Source: Haloarculaceae archaeon H-GB1-1 (GTDB lineage Archaea > Halobacteriota > Halobacteria > Halobacteriales > Haloarculaceae). From it: a stretch of DNA of 64,000 bases. The DNA lies in assembly GCA_029688825.1 (NCBI GenBank), contig JARUKX010000007.1, forward strand, positions 87,380 to 151,379, given 5' to 3'. Position numbers and translations under genes: made by a program. This document shows positions 8,268-17,111 of this stretch, piece after piece (the stretch's first letter is position 1; the number at the start of each line of letters is the position of its first letter). Below the pieces are notes generated by a model that worked only from the letters and a program-made list of their open reading frames with translations, did not search any database and was not told the origin of the DNA.

Positions 8268-9920
8268 ATGGAGGAGCCATCCTGGTCGTTGTTCCCACTA
8301 TCCACCGTTCAGCTCCGCTTGATTGCGTGTGCTGTCGTGGTACTTCTGTTGCTCCCGGTCGGGATGGCTGGGCTTTCGCACTCTGGTGTGGACCCGACGG
8401 GAGACACCACCGCAACGAACGTCACATTCGTGTCTACGCAGGGTGGTGTCACGGGGAACGGTGCGGGAGTTTATGCGATCGAGACGGACTCGAGAGAGGT
8501 GATCTGGTCACATACCGATTTCCACCGGAAGTACTTCGACGTCGATCCAATCGGTCGGGACCTGATCCTGTTCGCCGTCCAAACAGAGCGAGACACGGAT
8601 TCGTTCGAAGCGATTGTGATGAACTGGCGAACCGACGAAATCGTCGAACGGTTCGACGTTCCGCCGGACACGCACGATGTCGACTATCTAGGACAAGGGC
8701 GGTACGTCGTGGCTGATAAAGCACAGCACCAGCTCTACATCTACAACAGTACGTCTGAGACGATTGGATGGACCTTCGAGTTCGAGAACCACTTCCACGA
8801 GAGCGCTGGAGAAGGGATCGACGGTGACTACACACATCTGAACGACGTCGATGCCGTCGCGAACGGGACCGCATTCCTCGCGAGCCCACGCAACTTCGAC
8901 CGGGTCATATTGATCAATCGGGCCGAGAAGTCTGTCGAGTGGACCCTCGGAGAGGAGGACAACTACGATATCCTCTACGAACAGCACAATCCTACACTTC
9001 TGGAGACCTCGCCGCCGTCTGTTGTCGTCGCAGACAGCGAAAACCATCGAATCGTCGAGTACGCTCGGCAAAACGGGACGTGGCACCTCATCTGGTCGTA
9101 CCACGGCGGTCTGGAGTGGCCCCGCGACGCTGATCGGCTCCCCAACGGAAACACGCTTGTCGCCGATTCACACGGCAACCGCGTCGTCGAGGTGACCCCC
9201 GGACGAGAGGTCGTCTGGCAGTACTCCGGGCTCAACAATCCGTACGACGTCGAGCGTCTGAAACTCGGCGACGAACCCACCGGCCCACCGATGACGACCT
9301 ACACAGACCAGTTCACTGGGCAGGAATCGAAGTCCACTGATTATAGGTATCTGAACCGGTTACAGAGAGGGTACGATGAGAGTTTCTTCCTCGCGAGTTG
9401 GGTGCTCCCGATCTGGGTCGGGAAACTGGAATTCCTCCTGCTCGCCAGTGCGAGCATGTTTGCCATCGGTTGGTTCGGGATCGAGCTCCTCTATGCGATC
9501 CCCGAATCGATGATCCGAGCGCTCCCTGACCTCACGGAGGCGCTGAATCGCATCGTCCAACTCGCTTCCGTCGCTGGGCTGATCGTCGGTATCAGCTTGG
9601 CATTCAGCGTCACTGCCCGCGGTGACTACAGCGGATTCGTTCTGGCGACGGGGATGCTCCTCGTCCTCATCAGCCTGCGAACCCTTGCTGTCCCGCGCGT
9701 GCAGCTCGAACGAATGTTTGGCACCATTCCACGCCGTCTCATCGTCGTCGGTCGTCTTGCGACCGTCTGCGCCGGTTGGACTGTCGCCGCCGGAATAGTA
9801 CTGGCCGGAGTCCGTTCGAATTCAGCGGTGACGGTCCCGTACGTCGCGATGGGGCTAGCTCTCGCTCTCATCGCGACCCAGCACCTGATTGCCCGGACGC
9901 CGGTGACAAACGATTCGTGA
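8268..9920 (+). CDS. Arylsulfotransferase (ASST)-family beta-propeller membrane protein
   Basis: 550 residues. An N-terminal membrane anchor (about residues 15-37) precedes an extracytoplasmic domain of about 300 residues built from repeated blades, each with a D-(A/V)D or HN core: THDVDYLGQGRYVVAD, HLNDVDAVANGTAF, QHNPTLLE and PRDADRLPNGNTLVADSHGN. This blade pattern is that of the arylsulfotransferase family. The last 180 residues hold four or five hydrophobic segments. Known ASST enzymes move sulfate between phenolic compounds with a catalytic histidine; whether this protein transfers sulfate is not shown by the sequence. With the sulfoquinovose-synthase-like gene at 15941 it hints at sulfur-containing glycans. 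It stands alone between divergent and convergent neighbours. Confidence 0.7.
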   Translation: MEEPSWSLFPLSTVQLRLIACAVVVLLLLPVGMAGLSHSGVDPTGDTTATNVTFVSTQGGVTGNGAGVYAIETDSREVIWSHTDFHRKYFDVDPIGRDLILFAVQTERDTDSFEAIVMNWRTDEIVERFDVPPDTHDVDYLGQGRYVVADKAQHQLYIYNSTSETIGWTFEFENHFHESAGEGIDGDYTHLNDVDAVANGTAFLASPRNFDRVILINRAEKSVEWTLGEEDNYDILYEQHNPTLLETSPPSVVVADSENHRIVEYARQNGTWHLIWSYHGGLEWPRDADRLPNGNTLVADSHGNRVVEVTPGREVVWQYSGLNNPYDVERLKLGDEPTGPPMTTYTDQFTGQESKSTDYRYLNRLQRGYDESFFLASWVLPIWVGKLEFLLLASASMFAIGWFGIELLYAIPESMIRALPDLTEALNRIVQLASVAGLIVGISLAFSVTARGDYSGFVLATGMLLVLISLRTLAVPRVQLERMFGTIPRRLIVVGRLATVCAGWTVAAGIVLAGVRSNSAVTVPYVAMGLALALIATQHLIARTPVTNDS

Positions 9921-9942
9921 TCACGTTCGGTCGCTCTGCTCC

Positions 9943-11094
9943 TCACTCTCGCGGTGTCACCGTCCAAAGCCTGTTGTCGGTGCCACGGAGGGAGTGGAAA
10001 CATCCCAGCGCGAGTGCGACGTTCATCGACACGAAGTACGCCGGGATTCGAAAGACGGGCAACGAGCGAGCGACCCGACTTTTCATTCCAATTAGTGCGA
10101 ACGCGTATCCGATTACCTGTGTGCCGACGATCGCGAACGTCGGGACTGACGGTTCGAGTAGCGCCAGTAGGAGTGAGGAGAGGAGTATGCTAGTAAGCAT
10201 CCAGGGGCCCAGCCAGCGGAGTACCTTGTGTGAAAGAAACTGTATCGCGGGGAGTGCCCGCGACGGAAACAGCGTGCCAGCGAGTCGCCACAGCACCTGG
10301 TAATTTCCGGCCCCAATCCGCACTCGTCTAGTGAACTCGTCGTCGATGCCACTCGGGGTTCGTTCGGTGGCGATCGCACTCTCCTGGTACTGCACATTTC
10401 GCCCGCGTCTCAGTTGCCGGAGCGCAATGACGAGATCGTCGACGAGTACCCCTTCCGGAAGCGGCTCGAACTCGTCGGCTCGAATCGCAAGCACGCCACC
10501 GTTGACGCTGACTGTGGTCCCGAGAGACTGTTCGAGTCGCCGAAGGGAGAGTTCGTACTGCCAGTAGAGCCCCTCGCCAGACGTGCCGTCGAGCGTTCTG
10601 AGTTCGAGTTTGCCGGTGACACATCCGATCCGGTCGTCGGCTAGCGGTGCGACTAGCTCGCTTACCGCAGACGGCTCGTACATCGTGTTCGCATCGGAGA
10701 AGATGACGACATCCGAATCGACTTGCTCCATCGCTCTGTTGAGCGCGTAACTCTTCCCACGGCGTTCTGGAAGCGTAAGGAGGGAGATTTGACCGTCAGT
10801 TTCGGATTCGAGCACCGAGTCCGTCCCGTCTGTCGAGTCCGAGACGAACAGACACGTGAATTCACCCGGATACTGGATTCCTCTGCAGTTTTGTACCTTC
10901 TCTGCGATGATAGACGCCTCGTTGTGCACTGCAACAACCATCGTCACCGACGGGAAGTGCCCTCCGTCGTGAGGTTCGGTCCGATCACCTGACACGGGTT
11001 GGAGAAGCAGTAACAGCAGCGGATACCCGACGTAGGTGTATCCGAGGAGGAGCAATGGAAGTAAGAGAGAGATCGATACAATCACGGTCCACAT
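9943..11094 (-). CDS. Membrane-bound GT2 (processive-type) glycosyltransferase
   Basis: 383 residues: an N-terminal membrane segment (about 5-30), a GT2 catalytic domain (about 48-270) and two to three C-terminal membrane segments (about 285-375). Catalytic landmarks are TMVVAVHNEA, FSDANTMY (metal-binding aspartate) and VDDLVIALRQLRRG (base region). At the place where hyaluronan/cellulose-synthase relatives have QxxRW, it reads RRVRIGAGNYQVLW, so the canonical motif is not present. The topology suits synthesis coupled to membrane passage or transfer to a membrane lipid. It converges with the gene at 8268 by 22 bp and is divergent from 11244. Confidence 0.8.
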   Translation of the reverse strand: MWTVIVSISLLLPLLLLGYTYVGYPLLLLLLQPVSGDRTEPHDGGHFPSVTMVVAVHNEASIIAEKVQNCRGIQYPGEFTCLFVSDSTDGTDSVLESETDGQISLLTLPERRGKSYALNRAMEQVDSDVVIFSDANTMYEPSAVSELVAPLADDRIGCVTGKLELRTLDGTSGEGLYWQYELSLRRLEQSLGTTVSVNGGVLAIRADEFEPLPEGVLVDDLVIALRQLRRGRNVQYQESAIATERTPSGIDDEFTRRVRIGAGNYQVLWRLAGTLFPSRALPAIQFLSHKVLRWLGPWMLTSILLSSLLLALLEPSVPTFAIVGTQVIGYAFALIGMKSRVARSLPVFRIPAYFVSMNVALALGCFHSLRGTDNRLWTVTPRE

Positions 11095-11243
11095 TGCGTG
11101 GTCTGTTCAGTTCGGACGGTCAAAAACAGTCTGGTCGCCCATGTGGAGGACACCATTCACACGCGAACGCGTGTGCGGACGTACACTAACCACGTCGTTT
11201 CGAAAACCGGTACGACTTTTGTTGTGAATCGAAGACTGGTCGT

Positions 11244-12824
11244 ATGCGTCTCTGGATCGACCGCGGGTCGGCGTTATCCAAGAGACGGCTCGCGGGGGTT
11301 GCTGTAATCGTGATATATTTCGCTGCTACATCGGCTCTACTACTTTCCTATCTTCCCGGATGGTACCACCCCGGAGCCCAGCGAATCACAATTCTACGTG
11401 CTGTCGAGATATTCAACGAAGGGCCGTTCCCAGCGATATTCGGGCACCCGTTCTCCGGGGCAAACGTGTACGCGCTGCTTGGTTCGATCCCGCTTTCTAT
11501 GGGATTCGACCTTCGATTCGTTCGTCTCCCGATGATGGTGCTCGGGATCGTCTCGGCAATGGTCGTGCTTGGTATCGCACGCTGGTACGAGCCCGAGGGA
11601 CAACCGCCGTACGTGACCGTCGCTCTGTTACTTGTAACTCCTCACTTCGTCGTGTTTTCCGGGTTCGCGCTGCCGATGATCGTGACACTCACCGCCGGGC
11701 TTTTCGGTATCTATGGCTATCTCCGATATCTGGAGGCGGGTCGTCGCAAGTGGCTCGTTCTCAGCGCTTTTGGCGGCGGACTGGCGGCTTTCAACCACTT
11801 CTGGGGTGGCGTCGTCTTCGTGACGATTCTCGGGTTCGATTCGATCGTGTTGGGACGATTTGCCCGACTGCGAAAGCGGGAACGGCTGTGTGAAACCGTC
11901 CGTCACCGCTTTAGGCTCTGGGCCGCGCACGTCGTTGCACTCGCACCTGCTGTTGCGCTCTACTTCTTCTATCGTTCATCGGGTTCGAGCGGTCGATACG
12001 GAAAGTACACAATCACAGACTCCGCTGGCCTGTTGCTGCGTCCGACGTGGTACAAGACACTTGGCTTCTATACGCTCCAGTATCATCCGACACACTTCCT
12101 CGTCACTGCGCTCATGGCCGGCCTCTGCTGGCAACTCGTTCGGACGCGAAACCTCGCTGTGCTGACGTGCGAACGACACGGGAAACACGTCGTCGCACCA
12201 CCGGCCTTTTGGGGGGTTTGGGTGGTTTTGGGTGCCGTCGTACTCTTTCTGTTCCCGCGCGGAAGCTACGTCCACGAGTATTACTTTTGGTGGTCGATCC
12301 CGCCGTCGGTCGGTTTCGCCGCGTGGTGGACCCACTCGACGGCGATCAACGTTCCGGACTCGGTACCGAGAGCAAAGTGGCCATCGCGGACCCAGGTTCG
12401 ACGTGGCCTCTTCGCAGGGTTGCTGATCACGAGTGCTACCCTCACCGGCTTGCACTCGATGCGGGGGTACGTCGGCCCACAACAAGATGTCCCTGGATTC
12501 ACTGACGGCGTCCCCCCGCACTGTCTCGTTCGAGACTGTTCGGGCCCGCCTGACAATGAACACGTACGGATCGTTACCCAAACCGTGCGCCCGACGCTGA
12601 GTGACGATCGTGTCGTCGGATACGGTGCCGTCGATACGTTACTCGGTGCACGCCTGCGTCTTAGCGACCGGTACCATCATATCCCGTTCGGAGAACCGAT
12701 TCCGCCCGACACTGACCTCGTCATCGCGGCCGATCAGCTTCCAGCCAACCGTTCTTCGGAGTGGCAACGTACGGGCGTTATCTCGGGTGGCGGGGAGTCG
12801 ACGTACGTGTATCGGCCGGTGTGA
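11244..12824 (+). CDS. Polytopic membrane protein, possible GT-C-type glycosyltransferase
   Basis: 526 residues with about 10-12 hydrophobic segments up to about residue 400 and a hydrophilic C-terminal part of about 110 residues. The order - first membrane segment, long first loop, many helices, soluble tail - resembles GT-C enzymes of the dolichyl-phosphate-mannose transferase (PMT/ArnT) group, which use lipid-phosphate sugars outside the cell. The typical acidic pair in the first loop is not seen (it reads WYHPGAQR, then NEGPFPAIFGHPFSG), so the assignment is tentative. Two downstream genes follow closely on the same strand. Confidence 0.5.
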   Translation: MRLWIDRGSALSKRRLAGVAVIVIYFAATSALLLSYLPGWYHPGAQRITILRAVEIFNEGPFPAIFGHPFSGANVYALLGSIPLSMGFDLRFVRLPMMVLGIVSAMVVLGIARWYEPEGQPPYVTVALLLVTPHFVVFSGFALPMIVTLTAGLFGIYGYLRYLEAGRRKWLVLSAFGGGLAAFNHFWGGVVFVTILGFDSIVLGRFARLRKRERLCETVRHRFRLWAAHVVALAPAVALYFFYRSSGSSGRYGKYTITDSAGLLLRPTWYKTLGFYTLQYHPTHFLVTALMAGLCWQLVRTRNLAVLTCERHGKHVVAPPAFWGVWVVLGAVVLFLFPRGSYVHEYYFWWSIPPSVGFAAWWTHSTAINVPDSVPRAKWPSRTQVRRGLFAGLLITSATLTGLHSMRGYVGPQQDVPGFTDGVPPHCLVRDCSGPPDNEHVRIVTQTVRPTLSDDRVVGYGAVDTLLGARLRLSDRYHHIPFGEPIPPDTDLVIAADQLPANRSSEWQRTGVISGGGESTYVYRPV

Positions 12825-12845
12825 CCCCACAGGTCAGCGGTGCCG

Positions 12846-13379
12846 ATGGACACAACAAGTACACCAAACGAAAGACCAATGATAGATACCGACACCCCTC
12901 CACCTGTGCACTTGTGGACACGTGCAGTCGTGATACTGCTCTGCTTGGTCTCGTTAGGTGGGCTTTCTGTCCATTACGACGCGATCGACGCAGGAAAACG
13001 TCCGTACCCCGACACTGGGACGCTCGATGCTGAGTACGAGGTTCACGTCGGAGAGGATATCGTCCTCTATGGAACCGTAATCAACCGGCAGGACGACGAT
13101 CTTCACATCAGGAGCGGTGATCTGACGGATATCCGAGTGACGGGATTCACGGGAGAGGTCCAGCCAGGCGGGGTCGTCGCCGTCGACGGCACGCTTCAAG
13201 AGGATCGGACGATTGCAGCCTCGAACGTCGTCGTCGTCAATCCCGGTCCCTGGGCGTTCACGTACAAGTACGCTGTCTCCGGAGTCGGTGTCGTCTTCAT
13301 ACTCGGGCTCTTTTTCCGCTCTTGGAGTGTTTCATTCACCGATCTGACGTTTCGACGGCGGGGTGACAACGATGGCTGA
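12846..13379 (+). CDS. Membrane-anchored protein with probable OB-fold domain
   Basis: About 177 residues from the ATG at 12846 (a GTG at 12840 and an ATG at 12879 are also possible). A hydrophobic segment near residue 30 is followed by a soluble domain of about 90 residues rich in short beta strands (VHVGEDIVLYGTVINR, VTGFTGEVQPGGVVAVDG), which looks like an OB fold, and by a second membrane segment (VSGVGVVFILGLFF). The ends face the same side and the domain would lie between them. No function can be assigned. It overlaps the next gene. Confidence 0.6.
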   Translation: MDTTSTPNERPMIDTDTPPPVHLWTRAVVILLCLVSLGGLSVHYDAIDAGKRPYPDTGTLDAEYEVHVGEDIVLYGTVINRQDDDLHIRSGDLTDIRVTGFTGEVQPGGVVAVDGTLQEDRTIAASNVVVVNPGPWAFTYKYAVSGVGVVFILGLFFRSWSVSFTDLTFRRRGDNDG

Positions 13380-13860
13380 CTTGTTGACACACGCTCTCGT
13401 CGCGTTCTCGGTACTGACTGTCGGGAGTTGGCGCGTCGAGTGGATTCGGAAGCCCTGGATCGCGGTCGGCGTCTGTGGGTCGGCGATTCCCGACCTGATG
13501 AAGATCAAGATTCTCGTCGACCCAGAAACTATCGAATCATATCTCGGTCTCCCCTTCACGTGGGTCACACCAGCAACGCTTGGCGGTGTATTGCTCCTCA
13601 GCGCCGTGATTACGATGGGCTTTCCGCGGACGGAGTGGCGTCGGGCCTACGTCGCCCTTCTTACGGGTGCGGTCCTCTCATTGGTAGGCGATTGGCTGCG
13701 GGCCTTCCCGGATGGACACAGCGATCCGTGGCTCTACCCGTTCTTACTGACGTATCGGCCGCCGACGCCCGGCCTCTACGTGACCTCGGATCCCCTGGTT
13801 CTGGGAGTAGTGATTGCCGTGACGACATGTGTTCTCCTCCTCGACCGATACCGGTTTTAA
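13372..13860 (+). CDS. YdjM/DUF457-like membrane protein
   Basis: About 162 residues, four hydrophobic segments. The N-terminus MADLLTHALVAF and the later IPDLMK motif match the metal-dependent-hydrolase-like membrane family typified by YdjM (DH-x-H and PD motifs). The ATG at 13372 is preferred over a GTG at 13363 because it sits exactly at the MADLLTH homology start; it overlaps the previous stop by 8 bp. Family members are named hydrolases but their activity is unproven. Third gene of the run starting at 11244. Confidence 0.65.
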   Translation: MADLLTHALVAFSVLTVGSWRVEWIRKPWIAVGVCGSAIPDLMKIKILVDPETIESYLGLPFTWVTPATLGGVLLLSAVITMGFPRTEWRRAYVALLTGAVLSLVGDWLRAFPDGHSDPWLYPFLLTYRPPTPGLYVTSDPLVLGVVIAVTTCVLLLDRYRF

Positions 13861-13978
13861 TCACGGGTCGGCGCTACTACTACGAGAAGTACATCTGTTC
13901 GGTCAATCCGCTCGATCCGCAGCTATCTGAGTTGCGATCATCCAAATCGTTTTGTAGAGCGGTTGGCAACCGAGGGGT

Positions 13979-15574
13979 ATGCGACGAACGCTCGTGCTGG
14001 GGCTGGACGGCGCGACGTTTCGGGTTCTCCGCCCGCTGCTCGACGACGGGCACCTTCCTCACATCGCCTCACTCGTCGAAACCGGTGCGTCGGGCACGCT
14101 AACGAGTTCTATGCCACCAGTCACCGGACCGGCATGGCTATCGCTTGCGACCGGACAGTCACCCGGTTCGACGGGCGTGTACGACTTTATCCGGCGCGTT
14201 CCGGAGAGCGAGGGGTACGAGTTCCAGTACATCGACGCCAGCACCTACGAAGGGGTGGCCGTCTGGGACTATCTTGAGGATGCCGGAACCCGAGTCGGCG
14301 TCGTCGACTACCCGACGCTGTCCCCACCGTACGACGTGTCCGGGTTTATGGTCTCCGGCGGACTCGGCACCGAGGAGACCACGACCCATCCTCCAGATTT
14401 CGGCGAAGAGCTCACAGCGTTCGACGTCGCCGGTCACATCGACATCGGTGCCGAGGAGTATGCTGATCTCTCGACGTTCGCCGACGACATCCGGACTAAT
14501 CTCGCAGCTCGCCTCGACCGGCTCGAATACGTCCTCGAAACGCAGTCCTGGGAGTTCTGCTGGGCCGTGTTACAAGAACCGGACTGGGTGCAACATCTGA
14601 TGTGGAAGTGCTTCGACGAGAATCATCCCGACGCGACAGCGGTCACCGAAGCCGAACGGGAGCTGTTCGTCGACTTCTGGAGGCAAGTCGACGACGGGGT
14701 CGGTCGGTGCCGTGACCTCGTGGGCGAGGACGGCAATCTCGTCCTCGTCTCCGACCACGGCTTCGGACCGATGGAAGACCAGTCGTTCCGCCTCAACACG
14801 TGGCTCAAGCAGGAGGGGTATCTCGTTCCGAAATCGGGAGGCAGCACCCATTATTGGCTGAAAAAGCGACTGTGGAACACGCTGAGCCGGGTTGCATCGG
14901 CCGTTGACCTCCAGCAGCGCGCACCGTCGCTCTTTCGGTGGGGGAAAAACGAACTTTCCGAGATGGCGATCGAACTCAACGCGATTGATCTCGATTACAC
15001 GACCGTCTTCGACCCGGGCCACATCCAGTCGATGGGGGGGCTCTACGTCAACGAGCGGGTCGTCGATCCGGACAAGCGGACGGCTCTTCGAGACGAAGTC
15101 CGGGAGAAGTTACATGACTTCGCGACCACTGAAGATTTCTCCCTCGAAACGTACACGCCCGAGGAACTCTACGGCGCAAAAGCGCCGGGCTCTCCCGACC
15201 TACTCGTCAGATCGGCCGGGACCAACATCGAGAACGGTGGGTGGGATCGCCCAGTCGTCGATCGACGACCAGAACGTCTAAGCCATCAAAACGGTTCACA
15301 CCGGCGTGACGGCATACTTGTGGCAGCTGGCCCGGATTTCCGCTCGACCAGAATCGATGAGGCACATATCTGGGATATAGCACCAACTCTCCTCCATTTG
15401 TTTCGAAACAAAGTTCCGGAGTCGATGGACGGGGCGGTGTTGACAGAAATACTCGAAGGCGATTCAGGGGTTCAATATACTGACGCTTCACTGCGTGAAT
15501 CAGACGGAGATACAGGGCGTGCGGATGGGCAAGCGATCGAAAAGCAACTCCGTGATCTCGGCTATTTCGAGTGA
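13979..15574 (+). CDS. Alkaline-phosphatase-superfamily phosphodiesterase/phosphotransferase
   Basis: 531 residues. Metal-binding and nucleophile signatures of the type I phosphodiesterase/nucleotide pyrophosphatase branch are present: LVLGLDGATF (metal aspartate at about residue 9), PPVTGPAWLSLATG (probable threonine nucleophile at about 45), EPDWVQHLMW and VSDHGFGPMED (metal Asp-His pair at about 259). There is no signal peptide, so it looks cytoplasmic. Relatives are common in archaeal glycan loci, where substrates are unknown. Two other members of the superfamily are in this window (46436 and 53949). It is monocistronic. Confidence 0.82.
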   Translation: MRRTLVLGLDGATFRVLRPLLDDGHLPHIASLVETGASGTLTSSMPPVTGPAWLSLATGQSPGSTGVYDFIRRVPESEGYEFQYIDASTYEGVAVWDYLEDAGTRVGVVDYPTLSPPYDVSGFMVSGGLGTEETTTHPPDFGEELTAFDVAGHIDIGAEEYADLSTFADDIRTNLAARLDRLEYVLETQSWEFCWAVLQEPDWVQHLMWKCFDENHPDATAVTEAERELFVDFWRQVDDGVGRCRDLVGEDGNLVLVSDHGFGPMEDQSFRLNTWLKQEGYLVPKSGGSTHYWLKKRLWNTLSRVASAVDLQQRAPSLFRWGKNELSEMAIELNAIDLDYTTVFDPGHIQSMGGLYVNERVVDPDKRTALRDEVREKLHDFATTEDFSLETYTPEELYGAKAPGSPDLLVRSAGTNIENGGWDRPVVDRRPERLSHQNGSHRRDGILVAAGPDFRSTRIDEAHIWDIAPTLLHLFRNKVPESMDGAVLTEILEGDSGVQYTDASLRESDGDTGRADGQAIEKQLRDLGYFE

Positions 15575-15850
15575 GGGCCATCGCACCGAACTCCTCGTCG
15601 AGTGGCCGGATCGGAGGCCAAATTCCTCCGTATCCTGTTCCCGTAATCCGTCGCTGACTGGTACTGCCCGCCTGGGCCGGATACTGTCGGTGTCCGGCTT
15701 GAATGCTAGGCCGAGCATGGCGACTCTGTTGTCGCTCACGTCGGCGTGTTCGTCGAGCAGGAAGAGCAACTGGTCCTAGCTGTACATCGTTCAACTCCAC
15801 GGCCGCGACGGCATCACGTACGAAGGGCTGACCTGGTAACCGTCGTACCC
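15570..15850 (-). pseudogene. Decayed UDP-glucose/UDP-sugar dehydrogenase C-terminal fragment
   Basis: Reading the minus strand and joining three frames gives the C-terminal part of a UDP-glucose 6-dehydrogenase. Frame one: RDAVAAVELNDVQ (about 15825-15780). After a frameshift near 15775: QLLFLLDEHADVSDNRV then AMLGLAFKPDTDSIR (about 15770-15680), the conserved GLAFKP-TDDIR block that opens the UDP-binding domain. After another shift: PLDEEFGAM (about 15610-15583), the usual end of the VAYDP-A-EEFG segment. No start codon or N-terminal NAD domain remains. It is a remnant; it lies in the otherwise empty 366-bp gap between the AP-superfamily gene and the SDR operon. Confidence 0.75.
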
Positions 15851-15898
15851 GTGTCTCCGCGCACTCGAACGGACAGCGACGGCTCCGTCGAGTGGGAA

Positions 15899-15907
15899 GA
15901 TATTTAG
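15899..15907 (+). promoter_or_regulatory. TATA box for the sulfoquinovose SDR operon
   Basis: The element gatatttag is 34-42 bp upstream of the ATG at 15941. The predicted transcription start would be around 15928-15933, which falls inside the inverted repeat at 15918-15938. Confidence 0.5.
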
Positions 15908-15917
15908 CGGTCGCGAA

Positions 15918-15938
15918 GTTACTCGCTAGGTGAGTAAC
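15918..15938. promoter_or_regulatory. Perfect 7-bp inverted repeat, probable operator
   Basis: GTTACTC at 15918-15924 and GAGTAAC at 15932-15938 are perfect inverted arms separated by 7 bp. The element sits between the TATA box and the ATG at 15941 and covers the expected transcription start. That position is typical for an archaeal repressor site that blocks RNA polymerase. The regulator is not identifiable from this window. Confidence 0.5.
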
Positions 15939-15940
15939 CA

Positions 15941-17110
15941 ATGAGCATCATCGTCACCGGGGCGGACGGCTACATCGGCTGGCCGACCGCGCTCCGCATC
16001 GCGAACCGCACGGACGACCGCGTCATCATGGTGGACAACTTCGCCCGCCGCGAGTGGGTCGAGGAGGTCGGCGCGACGAGCGCGACGCCGGTCGCCAGCA
16101 TCGACGAGCGCGTCGACGCCGCGAAGGAGGTCTTCGGACTGGGCAACCTCTCGTTCATCGAGGGGGATCTGGTCGAGAAGGCCTTCGTCGACGAACTGCT
16201 CGCCGTCCACGAACCGGACGTCGTCGTCCACGCCGCCGCCCAGCCGTCCGCACCGTACAGCCAGATCAACGGCGAGCGGGCGAACTACACCCAGCACAAC
16301 AACCTCCAGTCGACGCGGAACCTCCTGTGGGGGCTGGAAGAACACGACCTGACCGACACCCACTTCATCGAGACCACGACGACCGGCGTCTATGGCGCAC
16401 CTGAGTTCCCCATCCCCGAGGGCGGGGCCGTCATGGAGAATCAGGGCGAGCGCGACGAGGTGCCGTTCCCGGCGATGGCCGGCTCGTGGTATCACCTCAC
16501 GAAGTCCCACGACGCGGCGAACATGCGACTCGCGAACAAGCAGTTCGACATCCCGATTTCGGACGTGCGGACGGCCATCACCTACGGCACGGAGACCGAG
16601 GAGACCCGCGAGGACGACCGCCTGAAGACCCGCTTCGACTTCGACTACTACTTCGGGACCGTCGGCCACCGCTTCTGCGCGCAGGCCGTCGCCGGCTACC
16701 CCGTCACCGTCTACGGCAAGGGCGAACAGCGCAAGCCGTTCATCTCCCTGGAGGACGCCGTCGAGGGGCTGGCGAACCTCGCACTGACCGACCCCGACGA
16801 CCGCCCGGACGACCTCACCGTCTACAATCAGGTCACCCGCGCAATCTCCATCGTCGAGATGGCCGAGACCATCGCCGAAGTGGGCGACGAGTTCGACCTC
16901 GACGTCGACGTCGAGCACTTCGAGAACCCACGCGACGAGGACGAGACGCACAAGATGGAGATCGAGAACGACCGGTACATGGACCTTATCGGCGAGCAGG
17001 CCCAGGACTTCGAGGCCGGCGCGGCCGACATCTTCGAGACGCTGACCCGCTACGCCGACACCATCGAGTCCTACGAGGATCGCTTCCTACCGGGCGTGCT
17101 CGAGGAGTAA
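15941..17110 (+). CDS. UDP-sulfoquinovose synthase-like SDR (SqdB/Agl3 family)
   Basis: 389 residues, an extended SDR. The N-terminal NAD loop is TGADGYIGWP (about 6-15). The catalytic region is ETTTTGVYG with a threonine, and YHLTK followed by SHDAANMRLA (about 184-200), matching the YHLSK-VHDS pattern of plant SQD1 and archaeal Agl3. Further family traits are the long insertion before the active site and ITYGTETEE. These enzymes add sulfite to UDP-glucose to make UDP-sulfoquinovose, a sugar of S-layer N-glycans in Sulfolobus. First gene of a three-SDR operon (2 bp to the next). Very GC-rich: 42 of 60 bases at 16681-16740. Confidence 0.8.
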   Translation: MSIIVTGADGYIGWPTALRIANRTDDRVIMVDNFARREWVEEVGATSATPVASIDERVDAAKEVFGLGNLSFIEGDLVEKAFVDELLAVHEPDVVVHAAAQPSAPYSQINGERANYTQHNNLQSTRNLLWGLEEHDLTDTHFIETTTTGVYGAPEFPIPEGGAVMENQGERDEVPFPAMAGSWYHLTKSHDAANMRLANKQFDIPISDVRTAITYGTETEETREDDRLKTRFDFDYYFGTVGHRFCAQAVAGYPVTVYGKGEQRKPFISLEDAVEGLANLALTDPDDRPDDLTVYNQVTRAISIVEMAETIAEVGDEFDLDVDVEHFENPRDEDETHKMEIENDRYMDLIGEQAQDFEAGAADIFETLTRYADTIESYEDRFLPGVLEE

Positions 17111-17111
17111 G

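Noticed and set aside
15207..15941. 244-codon ORF on the minus strand
   Set aside because: It mixes the antisense of the AP-superfamily gene with part of the dehydrogenase remnant; composition is Arg-rich and not haloarchaeal-like. Only the remnant itself is supported.
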